Made by a program: the position numbers and the translations under genes. The notes beneath the pieces were generated by a model. The model searched no databases. It was not told where the DNA came from and saw nothing but the letters and a program-made list of their open reading frames with translations. From contig JALLAP010000860.1 of assembly GCA_036939355.1 (NCBI GenBank), forward strand, positions 1 through 17,460: 17,460 nt of DNA, given 5' to 3'. Source of the DNA: Thalassiosira profunda. Lineage: Eukaryota > Bacillariophyta > Thalassiosirophyceae > Thalassiosirales > Thalassiosiraceae. Of the stretch, positions 8,203 through 15,755 are shown piece after piece (the first letter of the stretch is position 1; the number at the start of each line of letters is the position of its first letter).

Positions 8203-10002
8203 CTACGGTGGCGCAGCCACCCTCGGTTCGAGCCCCGTGCAGCTAGTGATGTTCATGACATAAACAGCATCGCCTGCCCCCGTCGAAACAAGGAGGTGGT
8301 TGTTCGAAAGCTCCATGTGCCTCGCAAAGATTCCCTGTTCGTTCTCGGGCCGCTCAATCACCGCGAGGGGCTTGCTGTTCAAGAATGGAACCCCCTCGTG
8401 TTGTCGCGTAAAGAGATACACAAGTTCGCCACCCACCGCCAACAACCCCCTTTCGTTGACGGCCATCGACTGGGCAAACAGCATGTCGTCGAGCTGCGAC
8501 GCATTTACATCTTGCGTGTAAGCGAAATTTCCACCCAACTCCTCCTGGCGGAATATGCTGATTCCTTTCCCCTTCGAGGCCGACAAGAGCAAATCGCTCT
8601 GCAACCGAAACCCTGTCCCAAAATAGGGGAGCGATGGGGCCAGCGCCAGCACCGTCGAGGCGGCGTCCTGCAATAGCTCCATTTTGCCCGTGTCTGGATC
8701 GTACTCGTAGAGGTAGGCGTTGCCTCCCGACGAGTGCACTGATGTCACGCCCATCACATTTCCGTCCACCTCGACCCTCCCCAAGCACTCGTCCGGGTGC
8801 AGATCGACCGCTTGCACGAATTCCCACGACGACGATTGCAGATCACTGTCATCATTCCATTTTCGTTCGAAGAGGTACAAGCTTTGGGCGCACGTCGCAA
8901 ACGCTTCCCCTCCCGAAACCAATATAAAATCGCCGTCCATTGCCACATATCGACCGAACTGTGTCCCCAGATCAGGCACCTCCAAAACGGCCCGGGTCCA
9001 ATTCGCACCGGTTCGCTCGTAAACGCTCACCACCCCCTCCCACTTCTCAGGCGTAGACGCTTCCCGCACGTACAGCACCGCCGCCGCCGTCCCGTTCGAA
9101 TATGCCACCAGCGACCGGTACGCCGATACGTCGTCGTGGTCGATCGCCAGCGTTTCCGCCCACCCTTCGTTCCAGTCGTAAAAGCGGACGTGGCCTTCGT
9201 TGGACGCGACCACGGCCGAGCTTCCGTCGACGTCGCCTCGTCGCCATGCCTCGGAAGGAATAGAGTCGCCCAGCCTCTCTGGAAGGGAGGTGGCGCATTC
9301 CATAGAAGCACCGCTCGTGGCCCCGATCGCCGGGCCAATGTCGCCGTTGGTGTTGCCGTTCGTGTCGCTCGGTTCCCAACCGGGATTTCCCTCGGCTCTC
9401 GTCCCACCTTCGCTGCTTCCATTCCTGCCGTTGGCCACGAGCACCCCCACGAGAATGGCCAGGCCAGCAATAATGGCAAACACTAGAGCTGATACCAATC
9501 GAGCCCGCTTGTTCTGATGCCACGGCTCCACCGGCTCGGCGTGCACAATGATTCCCTCGTTTCGCACGGCACCATTATGTGGAGGCGGTGCTTCAGCGTC
9601 GTTTGTTGCCCCCATCGGCTCGCTCACCGGGCTGCGATTAGAGTCATCGACCAAGAACGCCTCGGGAATCTCGACGACGTGGTCGATCACGGGGCTGACA
9701 TTCGTCGGCTCAGACTGCACCCGGACGGGCGGCTCGGTGGGGGGCGGACTGCCGATGCCGGCGACAGCGTAGGCCCCGGGACGCGCGGCGGTTTCCTCGT
9801 TGTCGACTGCGGTTGCTCCCGCGGCGGCATCCTCGCCGCTGCCATCGCGCGGCGATTCCCCAGAGGGCTTGCGCTCGTCGCTCGCGACTCCGCTGTCCGC
9901 CACACCGGCCACTGGCGACGGATCCAGCGCGGTCTTTTCCTGGCGACCGCGTCCTCTCTCATCCCCGTCCTCCCTGCGATCCCTTTCGTCGTTAGATTTC
10001 AT
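8203..10002 (-). CDS. Single-pass membrane protein with predicted beta-propeller (FG-GAP-like) ectodomain
   Basis: 599 residues, no intron. Residues 1 to about 163 are polar and low complexity (Asp/Glu/Arg, then Ala/Pro/Gly/Ser). NKRARLV (from residue 164) leads into a hydrophobic segment of about 22 residues (ALVFAIIAGLAILVGVLVANG), preceded by basic residues, so the N-terminus is probably cytoplasmic (type II). After a Gly/Asn/Thr linker, residues from about 235 form repeated short beta units: VASNEGHVRFYDW, FGRYVAMDGDFILVSGG, NAYLYEYD, FRLQSDLLLSASK, AQSMAVNERGLLAVGG and HMELSNNHLLVSTGAG. These resemble the FG-GAP-like blade repeats of many diatom membrane proteins. No enzyme motif is visible. 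A surface or endomembrane binding role is inference. The tandem repeat at 10028 lies just upstream, in its probable promoter. Confidence 0.85.
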   Translation of the reverse strand: MKSNDERDRREDGDERGRGRQEKTALDPSPVAGVADSGVASDERKPSGESPRDGSGEDAAAGATAVDNEETAARPGAYAVAGIGSPPPTEPPVRVQSEPTNVSPVIDHVVEIPEAFLVDDSNRSPVSEPMGATNDAEAPPPHNGAVRNEGIIVHAEPVEPWHQNKRARLVSALVFAIIAGLAILVGVLVANGRNGSSEGGTRAEGNPGWEPSDTNGNTNGDIGPAIGATSGASMECATSLPERLGDSIPSEAWRRGDVDGSSAVVASNEGHVRFYDWNEGWAETLAIDHDDVSAYRSLVAYSNGTAAAVLYVREASTPEKWEGVVSVYERTGANWTRAVLEVPDLGTQFGRYVAMDGDFILVSGGEAFATCAQSLYLFERKWNDDSDLQSSSWEFVQAVDLHPDECLGRVEVDGNVMGVTSVHSSGGNAYLYEYDPDTGKMELLQDAASTVLALAPSLPYFGTGFRLQSDLLLSASKGKGISIFRQEELGGNFAYTQDVNASQLDDMLFAQSMAVNERGLLAVGGELVYLFTRQHEGVPFLNSKPLAVIERPENEQGIFARHMELSNNHLLVSTGAGDAVYVMNITSCTGLEPRVAAPP

Positions 10003-10027
10003 CGGCTCCGGGAGATTTGACTGCCGA

Positions 10028-10107
10028 GCACATCATGTGAGCATAATTGCAATTAGGTGCACATCATGTGAGCATAATTGCAATTATGAGCATATCATGT
10101 GAGCATT
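10028..10107. repeat. 31-bp tandem repeat, about 2.6 copies
   Basis: Units at 10028-10058, 10059-10089 and a partial third at 10090-10107. The unit begins GCACATCATGTGAGCATAAT and continues into TGCAATTA. Units 1 and 2 differ only in their last three bases. The third has GCATATC in place of GCACATC and stops after GAGCATT. Each full unit carries the palindrome AATTGCAATT (10045-10054 and 10076-10085) and a CATCATGTG core. It begins 26 bp upstream of the minus-strand ATG at 10002, so it may be a promoter array. Confidence 0.9.
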
Positions 10108-10108
10108 A

Positions 10109-10218
10109 AAGACAGGCGCAGAGAAATTCAGCAGGAGGTGGATTCTGATTTCAAATTTTGCTGGCTTTCCACGCGAGAGCCAAAAGACCCTCCTGCTGAA
10201 TTTCTCTGCGCCTGTCTT
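10109..10218. repeat. 110-bp foldback with perfect 30-bp inverted arms
   Basis: Left arm 10109-10138 (starts AAGACAGGCGCAGAG) is the exact reverse complement of right arm 10189-10218 (ends CTCTGCGCCTGTCTT). The 50-bp centre can fold further: TTTTgctGGCT against AGCCAAAA. The element abuts the end of the 31-bp tandem repeat. It contains no open frame. It could be a miniature inverted-repeat element, a small-RNA precursor-like hairpin, or a template-switch product. No clear target-site duplication is visible. Confidence 0.88.
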
Positions 10219-10775
10219 ATTTGCAACTCGTTTTTTCGAGGGTCGAACCAACATACATCAGTGTGCGCACATTCATATCATACGGTGGATATGCACTTCA
10301 CACGAGCGAGCGCCCTGCAATATTTGCAATCAATCCACAGCCGGCCAGTCGATCGCGCAGCTTGATTCTGTCGGTGGCTTGATCAACAGCCGCAGCAGCC
10401 TGGCTCACCTTTCTACCACCTCCTCTACTAGCTCAGCTAGCCCTGTACAATAGAGCTTCCTTCGGCGGGAGCGGCGGACGCAGGGCCGAGGAGCAGCGGA
10501 GGGGGGGGCGGGCCGGCGGGGCTGATCGATTTGTGTGGTGGTACGATACCTAGGTTCGGGGGTGACGATAGATGTGGCTTCTCTGCCCAGTCACGAATGA
10601 GGGGGTCATCTAAGTCACGCACTGCAAGCGAGTGCGTGGCAAGTGCGTGTTTTTCGCCCCTCGCCTCCCCCTCTCGCTCTCGTCTCTCGTCGCGTCTCGA
10701 CGGCGCGGGCCCCAGAACGGCGCCTGGTCATTGTCTGCAAAACGCCGCCGTTGGTGCACCCTACCCAACCCGACC
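10219..10775. promoter_or_regulatory. Upstream region of the pyrophosphatase gene
   Basis: 557 bp before the start of the family II pyrophosphatase. TGCAATATTTGCAATCAAT at 10316-10334 has two TGCAAT copies nine bases apart, like the pair next to the copper ATPase start. GTGTGCGCAC at 10261-10270 is near-palindromic. A G/C-rich tract lies at 10460-10520. The last 150 bp are C/T-rich, typical of a leader just before the ATG. No gene is visible. Confidence 0.45.
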
Positions 10776-12361
10776 ATGTCCTCGCCCAGCAAGCACCCCG
10801 CCTCCCCCTCCAAGGGCTCGAAGCGGGCCCGGTCCGATTCCCACTCCTGCTCCGCCTCGCTCGGCCACGACGACCACCACGCCGGCGGCGCCGAGGCGAT
10901 CCGCCTCGCGGGCGCCGACGGCAAGTCGAAGCGGTATGACGACGAGCACGGGATTGTGAGGAAGAGGACGGCGATTGAAAACGTCGTGCTGGATCGGGAG
11001 GTGGCCGCGCACGAGATCGCCGAGGCCCTCCCCAAGGAGATCAGCGTGGTGCCGAAGGTCGACCTGTTCGTCCCCGAGGCGCTCAAGGATGCCATTTTCG
11101 TGGGCCACCTCGTGACCGACCTCGATTCGGTCGGTGGGGCCATCGGCGCCGCCTCCTTGTACGGCGGCAAGGCGGCGTTGGCGAGCAAGGTCAACTCCGA
11201 GACGGAGTTTGCGCTGCAGGAATGGGGCGTGACCCTGCCCCCGACGATCGAGGAGGTGCTGAAGGAGACGCCCGACGCGAAGATATGCTTGGTGGACCAC
11301 CAGCAGACCTCGCAGATGAATCCGGCCATCAACCCCGACAACGTCGTGGGGGTGATCGATCACCACGCGCTACAGTCCAAGACGAGTGAGTGGAACGATG
11401 CATTGATGCAATGTCACTTTCCATACAAACTCTCTGACCTTACATATCCTCTGAATCACTCTCTTCAGTCGTGACGGACCGGCCCATCTACATTGATATC
11501 CGGCCGTGGGGGAGCATGAGCACCATTATTGCTCATACCTTCCTGACCCACCAGCGGAGGCCGAGCATGCAGGTGGCGGGGATGTTGCTGTGCGCGATTC
11601 TGAGCGACACGCTTAACTTGCAGGGGCCGACGACGACCGAGTGTGAGTTGTTTGTGTGCTGTGGGAGATGTGGCGTTGTTTGTGCATATGATGCGCTCAA
11701 CTCTGTTGCCCTCCGTTGTATCGCAGGGGACCGGCTGATGGTTGCGGTTTTGTCGGAGATTGCCGAGGTGGACGACATTCAGTTCCTCGCGACGCAGCAG
11801 TTCAAGGCGAAGAGCAAAGAGCTCGCGGGACTCTCGGCGCACGGACTCGTTAATGGTGATCAAAAGTCGTTCAGCTTTTCGACTGACAAGTTCTCCGGCG
11901 ATGTGGGCTTTGCCGTGGTGGAGACGACGGACGACGCGGTGATTATTGACAGGCTGTCCGAATTGCTCCCCGAGATCGTGGCGTGCAAGAAGGAGAAGGA
12001 ACTGAGCGCCCTGTTCCTGGCGGTAGTGAACATTGTCACGCTCAAGGGAACGCTGCTCCTCTGCGGTCCCGCCGAACTGTCGTTGGCCCAGGCAGCCTTC
12101 CCCGACTGCGGCTTGACGAACGAGGGATCGACGCTGATGGATCTGGGCAAACGTGTGAGCCGAAAGAAGGACTACATTCCGGAGATCACGCGGGCGATCA
12201 AGGCGGGGTGGAGCAAGCCGATCCAGCGCGGGCAGAGCACGGTGGACATTGCGAGCCTGGGGAAGCTGGAAGTGGACCCCCTCGATCCTTACCAGCGGGT
12301 GGTGAGAAAGGGAAGTGCGTTGACGCCAAAGGAGGGCGAGGCGTTCAAGGTTGTGGGTTGA
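10776..12361 (+). CDS. ppaC: Family II (Mn-dependent, DHH/DHHA2) inorganic pyrophosphatase, three exons
   Basis: Hydrolyses pyrophosphate to phosphate. Exons 10776-11385, 11469-11642 and 11727-12361 join to 472 residues. All metal-site motifs of the family are present: GHLVTDLD (H111, D115, D117), VDHQ (D174), IDHH (D195, H196, H197) and LSDTLNLQGPTTT (D250). The C-terminal DHHA2 domain has the substrate-binding SRKK motif (R407, K408, K409). Family II enzymes are usually a little over 300 residues; this one has about 105 extra at the N-terminus, rich in Ser, Lys and His with a basic SKGSKRARSD stretch and no signal peptide, so cytosol or nucleus is likely. The start at 10776 is the first ATG that fits a leader followed by this extension; the frame is open back to 10632. 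Splicing gives TIVTDRP at junction 1 and TTTEWDRLM at junction 2. The family is mainly bacterial, so an intron-bearing algal copy suggests old transfer. Confidence 0.94.
11386..11468 (+). other. Pyrophosphatase intron 1 (83 bp)
   Basis: Donor AAGACGA|GTGAGTGG and acceptor CTCTTCAG|TCGTG. Splicing splits an Ile codon and joins DHHALQSKT to IVTDRPIYIDIRPWGS, as expected after the DHH motif. Without it the frame ends at 11474. Confidence 0.92.
11643..11726 (+). other. Pyrophosphatase intron 2 (84 bp, frame-preserving)
   Basis: Donor CGAGT|GTGAGTTG and acceptor TATCGCAG|GGGAC. The length is a multiple of three and there is no in-frame stop, so the frame stays open if it is retained. Removing it gives PTTTEWDRLMVAVL, which fits the family; the retained reading would insert 28 Cys-rich residues. 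Confidence 0.88.
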
Positions 12362-12713
12362 GTGTGAGTGTTGAGTGCGGGGTGAGAGATGAGAGCAAAT
12401 GTAGATGGGACCGGTGGACAGACGATAAGATGAAACAGTTTTGTCTCAACAGATAGACCCGTCCACTATTCCTGCTGAAGCTCTGTAACTGACGTCGCCG
12501 CGATCACACTGAACAAATATTAGACCCTTAAGTGGACCACTGCCAGCAAGCCGAGGCAGCGCAAGGGGCAGGGCAGGGAGAGGAGAGCCAGTATCCCGCT
12601 TGGCAGGAAGAGGAGGCACGGGAGAGATTACGTACTCTACTTTCGTACGTACGTAATACGCCCACCTCTCCCCTGTCAGCACCACGCTCCCTCCATCCAC
12701 CTCCCTTGAAGAG
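12362..12713. promoter_or_regulatory. Intergenic region with ACGTA inverted repeat
   Basis: 352 bp between two genes on the same strand. It should hold the pyrophosphatase 3' end and the next promoter. ATTACGTAC (12627-12635) pairs with GTACGTAAT (12649-12657) over a 13-base centre, 56 bp before the next ATG. The last 50 bp are C/T-rich. No gene found. Confidence 0.5.
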
Positions 12714-13661
12714 ATGGTGGCCACAGCCCTCACAATACCCCTGGCGGCGCTCGCGGTGGGGTCGGCTGGGGCATGGCCGGTCGGCGTGATACCGGCGGCG
12801 GCAAAATCGTCGCCATTGGCATTCGTCTTCTCACCTGTCCGGCGGCTCAGATCGTCTGCCGCGGCGCATCACAACGTCATGTCATGTGCACCATCGTCAC
12901 CTTCCAAAAGCCATCGCCATTGCAATAATCGACGCACGCGGCTGCACGCGACAATCGACGACAGCCAGCTGCAATCCGACGTCGTCGAGCGGCTCGAGCT
13001 GCACGACCAGTTCGCGCGGTGGCGCTTCCTCCAAAAGCTATTGGATGCGAAACTGCCCGCATCGGATGTGGAGGACGTGTTGCTGCTGTCGCTGAATGCC
13101 TACCTTCAGCACGGGCCCACCGCCGCTAGCGCGAACAACAAAAATGAGAATGGGGGAAACGCATCGCCGGTGCTGACCGACGAACAGCGGGCAGCGATGG
13201 GGAGTTTGATTGAGGCGATGGTTTCAATATCGGACGGGATCGGGGACAGCCGATTTCTGCACCTGCTGGTACTGCCTCCGGTGGACTACGAATCCCTCGA
13301 AATCGACGTCGATGAGCCAGCAGAGGACGAACTGATAGAAGCCGATCCCGCGGCCATATCGATATTGGAACAAATCGAGCACCTCCTCCCGGATCCAGTC
13401 GAAGACGAGGAGGCGCACAAGAGCGCGTGGGACGTGGTGATCGATCTGTACGGACGGGAATCGGTTAGGGTGAGGGAGGAGGCGTTGCAAAGGGAGAGGG
13501 AGAGGAACATCGTCCGAAGCGACGGGGAGAGCATCAGCCTGAAGTGGGGAAGGGAGAATTTGCAATGGCGGACGCTGTGCGCGGTGGGGAGGGCGCTGGT
13601 GCATTACGATTTTCTTACGAAAGGAGTATTGAAGGAGGGCACGTTTCGCAGTGCGCAGTGA
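12714..13661 (+). CDS. Protein of unknown function, possibly plastid-targeted
   Basis: 315 residues, no intron. I do not recognise the family. The N-terminus (MVATALTIPLAALAVGSAGA) is hydrophobic like a signal peptide, and LAFVFSPVRRLRSSAAA at about residue 35 looks like a plastid transit stretch; targeting is therefore plausible but the junction is less clean than in the fibrillin. The body is mainly helical and acidic: LELHDQFARWRFLQKLLDAK, then SDVEDVLLLSLNAYL, a Ser/Asn-rich loop, an acidic stretch around DVDEPAEDELIEADP, and a long charged helix (REEALQRERERN). The end (WRTLCAVGRALVHYDFLTKG) looks conserved in style. No catalytic, metal or membrane motif is visible past the leader. The single uninterrupted frame and codon use like the neighbours argue that it is real. 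Confidence 0.75.
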   Translation: MVATALTIPLAALAVGSAGAWPVGVIPAAAKSSPLAFVFSPVRRLRSSAAAHHNVMSCAPSSPSKSHRHCNNRRTRLHATIDDSQLQSDVVERLELHDQFARWRFLQKLLDAKLPASDVEDVLLLSLNAYLQHGPTAASANNKNENGGNASPVLTDEQRAAMGSLIEAMVSISDGIGDSRFLHLLVLPPVDYESLEIDVDEPAEDELIEADPAAISILEQIEHLLPDPVEDEEAHKSAWDVVIDLYGRESVRVREEALQRERERNIVRSDGESISLKWGRENLQWRTLCAVGRALVHYDFLTKGVLKEGTFRSAQ

Positions 13662-14188
13662 GGTGTCTTGCAAAGCCGGCTCTGTTCTGAGCTGAATCTG
13701 CCAACAACTCTTCTTACATATCTTTTTAGAGGGAAAACTCTGGTTGCCCAGGGAAATCACTAACATGAGAGGCGCAACACAACAGATGAGGGTATCTAAT
13801 TCAATCTCTAAACACTATCATGCCATACTCTGCAAGTGTGGCCTATCTAGGTACTGGCGGCTGGGAACTGATGGCTCTGGCCAGAGACATGGGTCCACAT
13901 GTTGGACTGACAGTCGGAGCGATTGTAGGCGAGACGTCGTCTCGTGACGTGTTCGCAGAAAGAACGAAAGTGCCACCAACAGTGCATGCAGCAAGCGGGC
14001 GGAACCAAGAACAACATCACCACAATACGTAAGGAACAGAACTCTCGAGAGGGCGGAGTCGATGGATGGCGCCTGCGTCGGTCGATGTGGTCGTCGCCTC
14101 GCAGTGCCCGGCTATTGGTCTCATTCTTTTTAGACGATCGTCGCTTTGAGGAGCATCACCGGAGAGACGCTGGAGGCAATAACGCAAG
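13662..14188. other. Intergenic region with one small open frame
   Basis: 527 bp between two same-strand genes. It contains a 70-residue open frame at 13820-14032 (begins MPYSASVAYLGTGGWELM), whose translation is moderately protein-like but matches nothing I know and has no supporting signal. A short palindrome CGAGACGTCGTCTCG lies at about 13930-13944. The rest shows no gene or repeat. Confidence 0.4.
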
Positions 14189-15382
14189 ATGACGGACCAT
14201 CGAAGCCGAACACCCCAATGGGGCACCCTGGACTATTACATCCGGGGCGCGCTGCCGCGGCACATCGACGTCTGCGACGCGGCGCTGAACGACGATGATG
14301 CCATAAGATTGGCCGACGCCTTGCGGAGCGATGGCGGAGACGGCAGCGGCGGCGCTGATGTGAAGACGCTGCGGCTGCGCGGGGGCCGGATCACCTCGTC
14401 GGGGTTGCTGGAGCTGGCCGAGGCGATTGGGGGCGTGGCCGGGTCGACGTCTGCCCTCGAGGAGCTGGATTTGGGCTGCAACCCCGAAATTGCAAGTGAT
14501 GTGGAGGACTTTGCGTTTGGGATGTTCCTCATCCTCTCGGCCGCCGGGAGGCTGAAACGATTGACGTTGGACGGGTGCCTCTTGGGATCGTGGGCTGGGA
14601 TGGCGCTCGCGGATATCATCGCCATTCATGGCGAGAGCCTCGAGGAGTTGATTCTACGCACCAACGCGTTGGAAGACGATGCCGCGATCTCTCTGGCGAC
14701 AAAGCTGGGCAATTGCAAACAATTGACAAATGTAGATCTGGGGGAGAATTTCATTGGGATGCGGGGTGCATCGGCGCTGGCGGAGGCCCTTGCCACCAAT
14801 CCACCATTGCAGCATCTCAATCTGTGGGGCAACATGTTGGAAGATGCTGGAGTTGTGCCACTAGCAAGGTCGCTCAAGACGAATGATACACTGATATCTC
14901 TGTATCTGGGCTACAATCGATTGTCGGATGTTGGTTTGGAGGCAATCTTGCGGGCAATATTCGACGCATCGAGCCTGAATGGGTTGGTGAACTCCAACCA
15001 CACGCTTCGCTACATCTTCTACGATCACTGCACATCGGACCTGTTGCGGAGGGGTTGCGATGTGCGAACGCTCTTCGACTTGAAGAACATACTGCAACTC
15101 AACGAGGTAAACGCGCTGCTGAAGCAATCAGACCGCAATAATCTCCCTGAGTGGGCAATGGAGCTGCCGTTGATGAGTATGCCAATCGATCAGATGAAGG
15201 TGGTCATCTACCTGTCAAAATGCTTCGACATGCGGCACTTCCTTGCTTTGGACCGGACGATGGTGCCGCAGGCGTTGGAGTTCGTGTCGGCCCACCTTGG
15301 GTGCGACAAGGTCTTTCGGCTGGTGGGCGAATGGAACATGCCGCAACTGTTCGTGCCCCAGCAGGGTATGCGAGGGTTTTGA
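14189..15382 (+). CDS. Leucine-rich-repeat protein (RNase-inhibitor type)
   Basis: 397 residues, no intron, no signal peptide or membrane segment. From about residue 58 to 262 there are tandem repeats of about 28 residues in the RNase-inhibitor style: LEELDLGCN (residue 90), LKRLTLDGC, LEELILRTNAL, LTNVDLGENFIG, LQHLNLWGNML and LISLYLGYNRLSD (residue 235). Repeats alternate a short beta strand with a helix such as GASALAEALATNPP. The C-terminal 130 residues are not repeats and contain hydrophobic helices (MKVVIYLSKCFDMRHFLALD); I cannot assign them. LRR proteins of this kind are common in diatoms and act as protein-binding scaffolds; the partner is unknown. The start is the first ATG of the frame, with sequence AAG before it. 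Confidence 0.88.
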   Translation: MTDHRSRTPQWGTLDYYIRGALPRHIDVCDAALNDDDAIRLADALRSDGGDGSGGADVKTLRLRGGRITSSGLLELAEAIGGVAGSTSALEELDLGCNPEIASDVEDFAFGMFLILSAAGRLKRLTLDGCLLGSWAGMALADIIAIHGESLEELILRTNALEDDAAISLATKLGNCKQLTNVDLGENFIGMRGASALAEALATNPPLQHLNLWGNMLEDAGVVPLARSLKTNDTLISLYLGYNRLSDVGLEAILRAIFDASSLNGLVNSNHTLRYIFYDHCTSDLLRRGCDVRTLFDLKNILQLNEVNALLKQSDRNNLPEWAMELPLMSMPIDQMKVVIYLSKCFDMRHFLALDRTMVPQALEFVSAHLGCDKVFRLVGEWNMPQLFVPQQGMRGF

Positions 15383-15755
15383 TGATGTCCTTGCAATGAA
15401 CTCAGCGGGAATGTGTCGGGAGCTTTTGGAGTTGAGTTTTAGTTACAGTACCTAACTGGAATAGATACGTGATACTCATAGTACGTATCTAGCCCACACC
15501 CACACCCCAGCTAGCCCCCAGCCAAAACAGCTCCACCTTCCACCTGGCGTGGCGCAGAGGCACCTTCCCCCTATTACCACCCCGGCGGGCGGCAGATTCC
15601 CCCCACTCCTATCGGCAGACATTGCACGTGGCGATGCGCGCCCGGGAATAGGCCAGGCAGGGGCGGGGGGATATTTATTTTGGCTCAATTGCACACATCA
15701 TACGCATGGGTTGAGGTTGATGGGAACGATTGCAAACAACCCACGCAATTGCAAC
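15383..15755. promoter_or_regulatory. Upstream region of isochorismate synthase
   Basis: 373 bp. TAGATACGT (15462-15470) pairs with ACGTATCTA (15483-15491) over a 12-base centre, probably in the 3' end of the LRR gene or its terminator zone. A C-rich tract fills 15491-15610. ATATTTATTTTG at 15671-15682 is TATA-like, about 80 bp before the ATG. Three TTGCA-type copies follow: CAATTGCA at 15686, ATTGCAAA at 15729, and CAATTGCAAC directly before the ATG at 15756. Confidence 0.5.

Noticed and set aside
8205..8250. Possible tRNA (B-box-like GGTTCGAGCCCC)
   Set aside because: The T-stem does not pair and the site is the coding end of the beta-propeller protein.
10028..10107. CRISPR-like array
   Set aside because: Units are contiguous with no spacers, only about 2.6 copies, no cas genes, and the setting is eukaryotic.
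10220..10256. Possible minus-strand tRNA T arm (GGTTCGACCC)
   Set aside because: Flanking 5-base stems do not pair and no other tRNA arms are found.
10426..10480. Possible tRNA (A-box-like TAGCTCAGCTAG)
   Set aside because: D loop far too long, no T arm or acceptor pairing.
11471..12361. Unspliced pyrophosphatase reading through 11643-11726
   Set aside because: The open frame is real, but the GTGAGT donor, CAG acceptor and family alignment favour splicing; kept only as a possible isoform.
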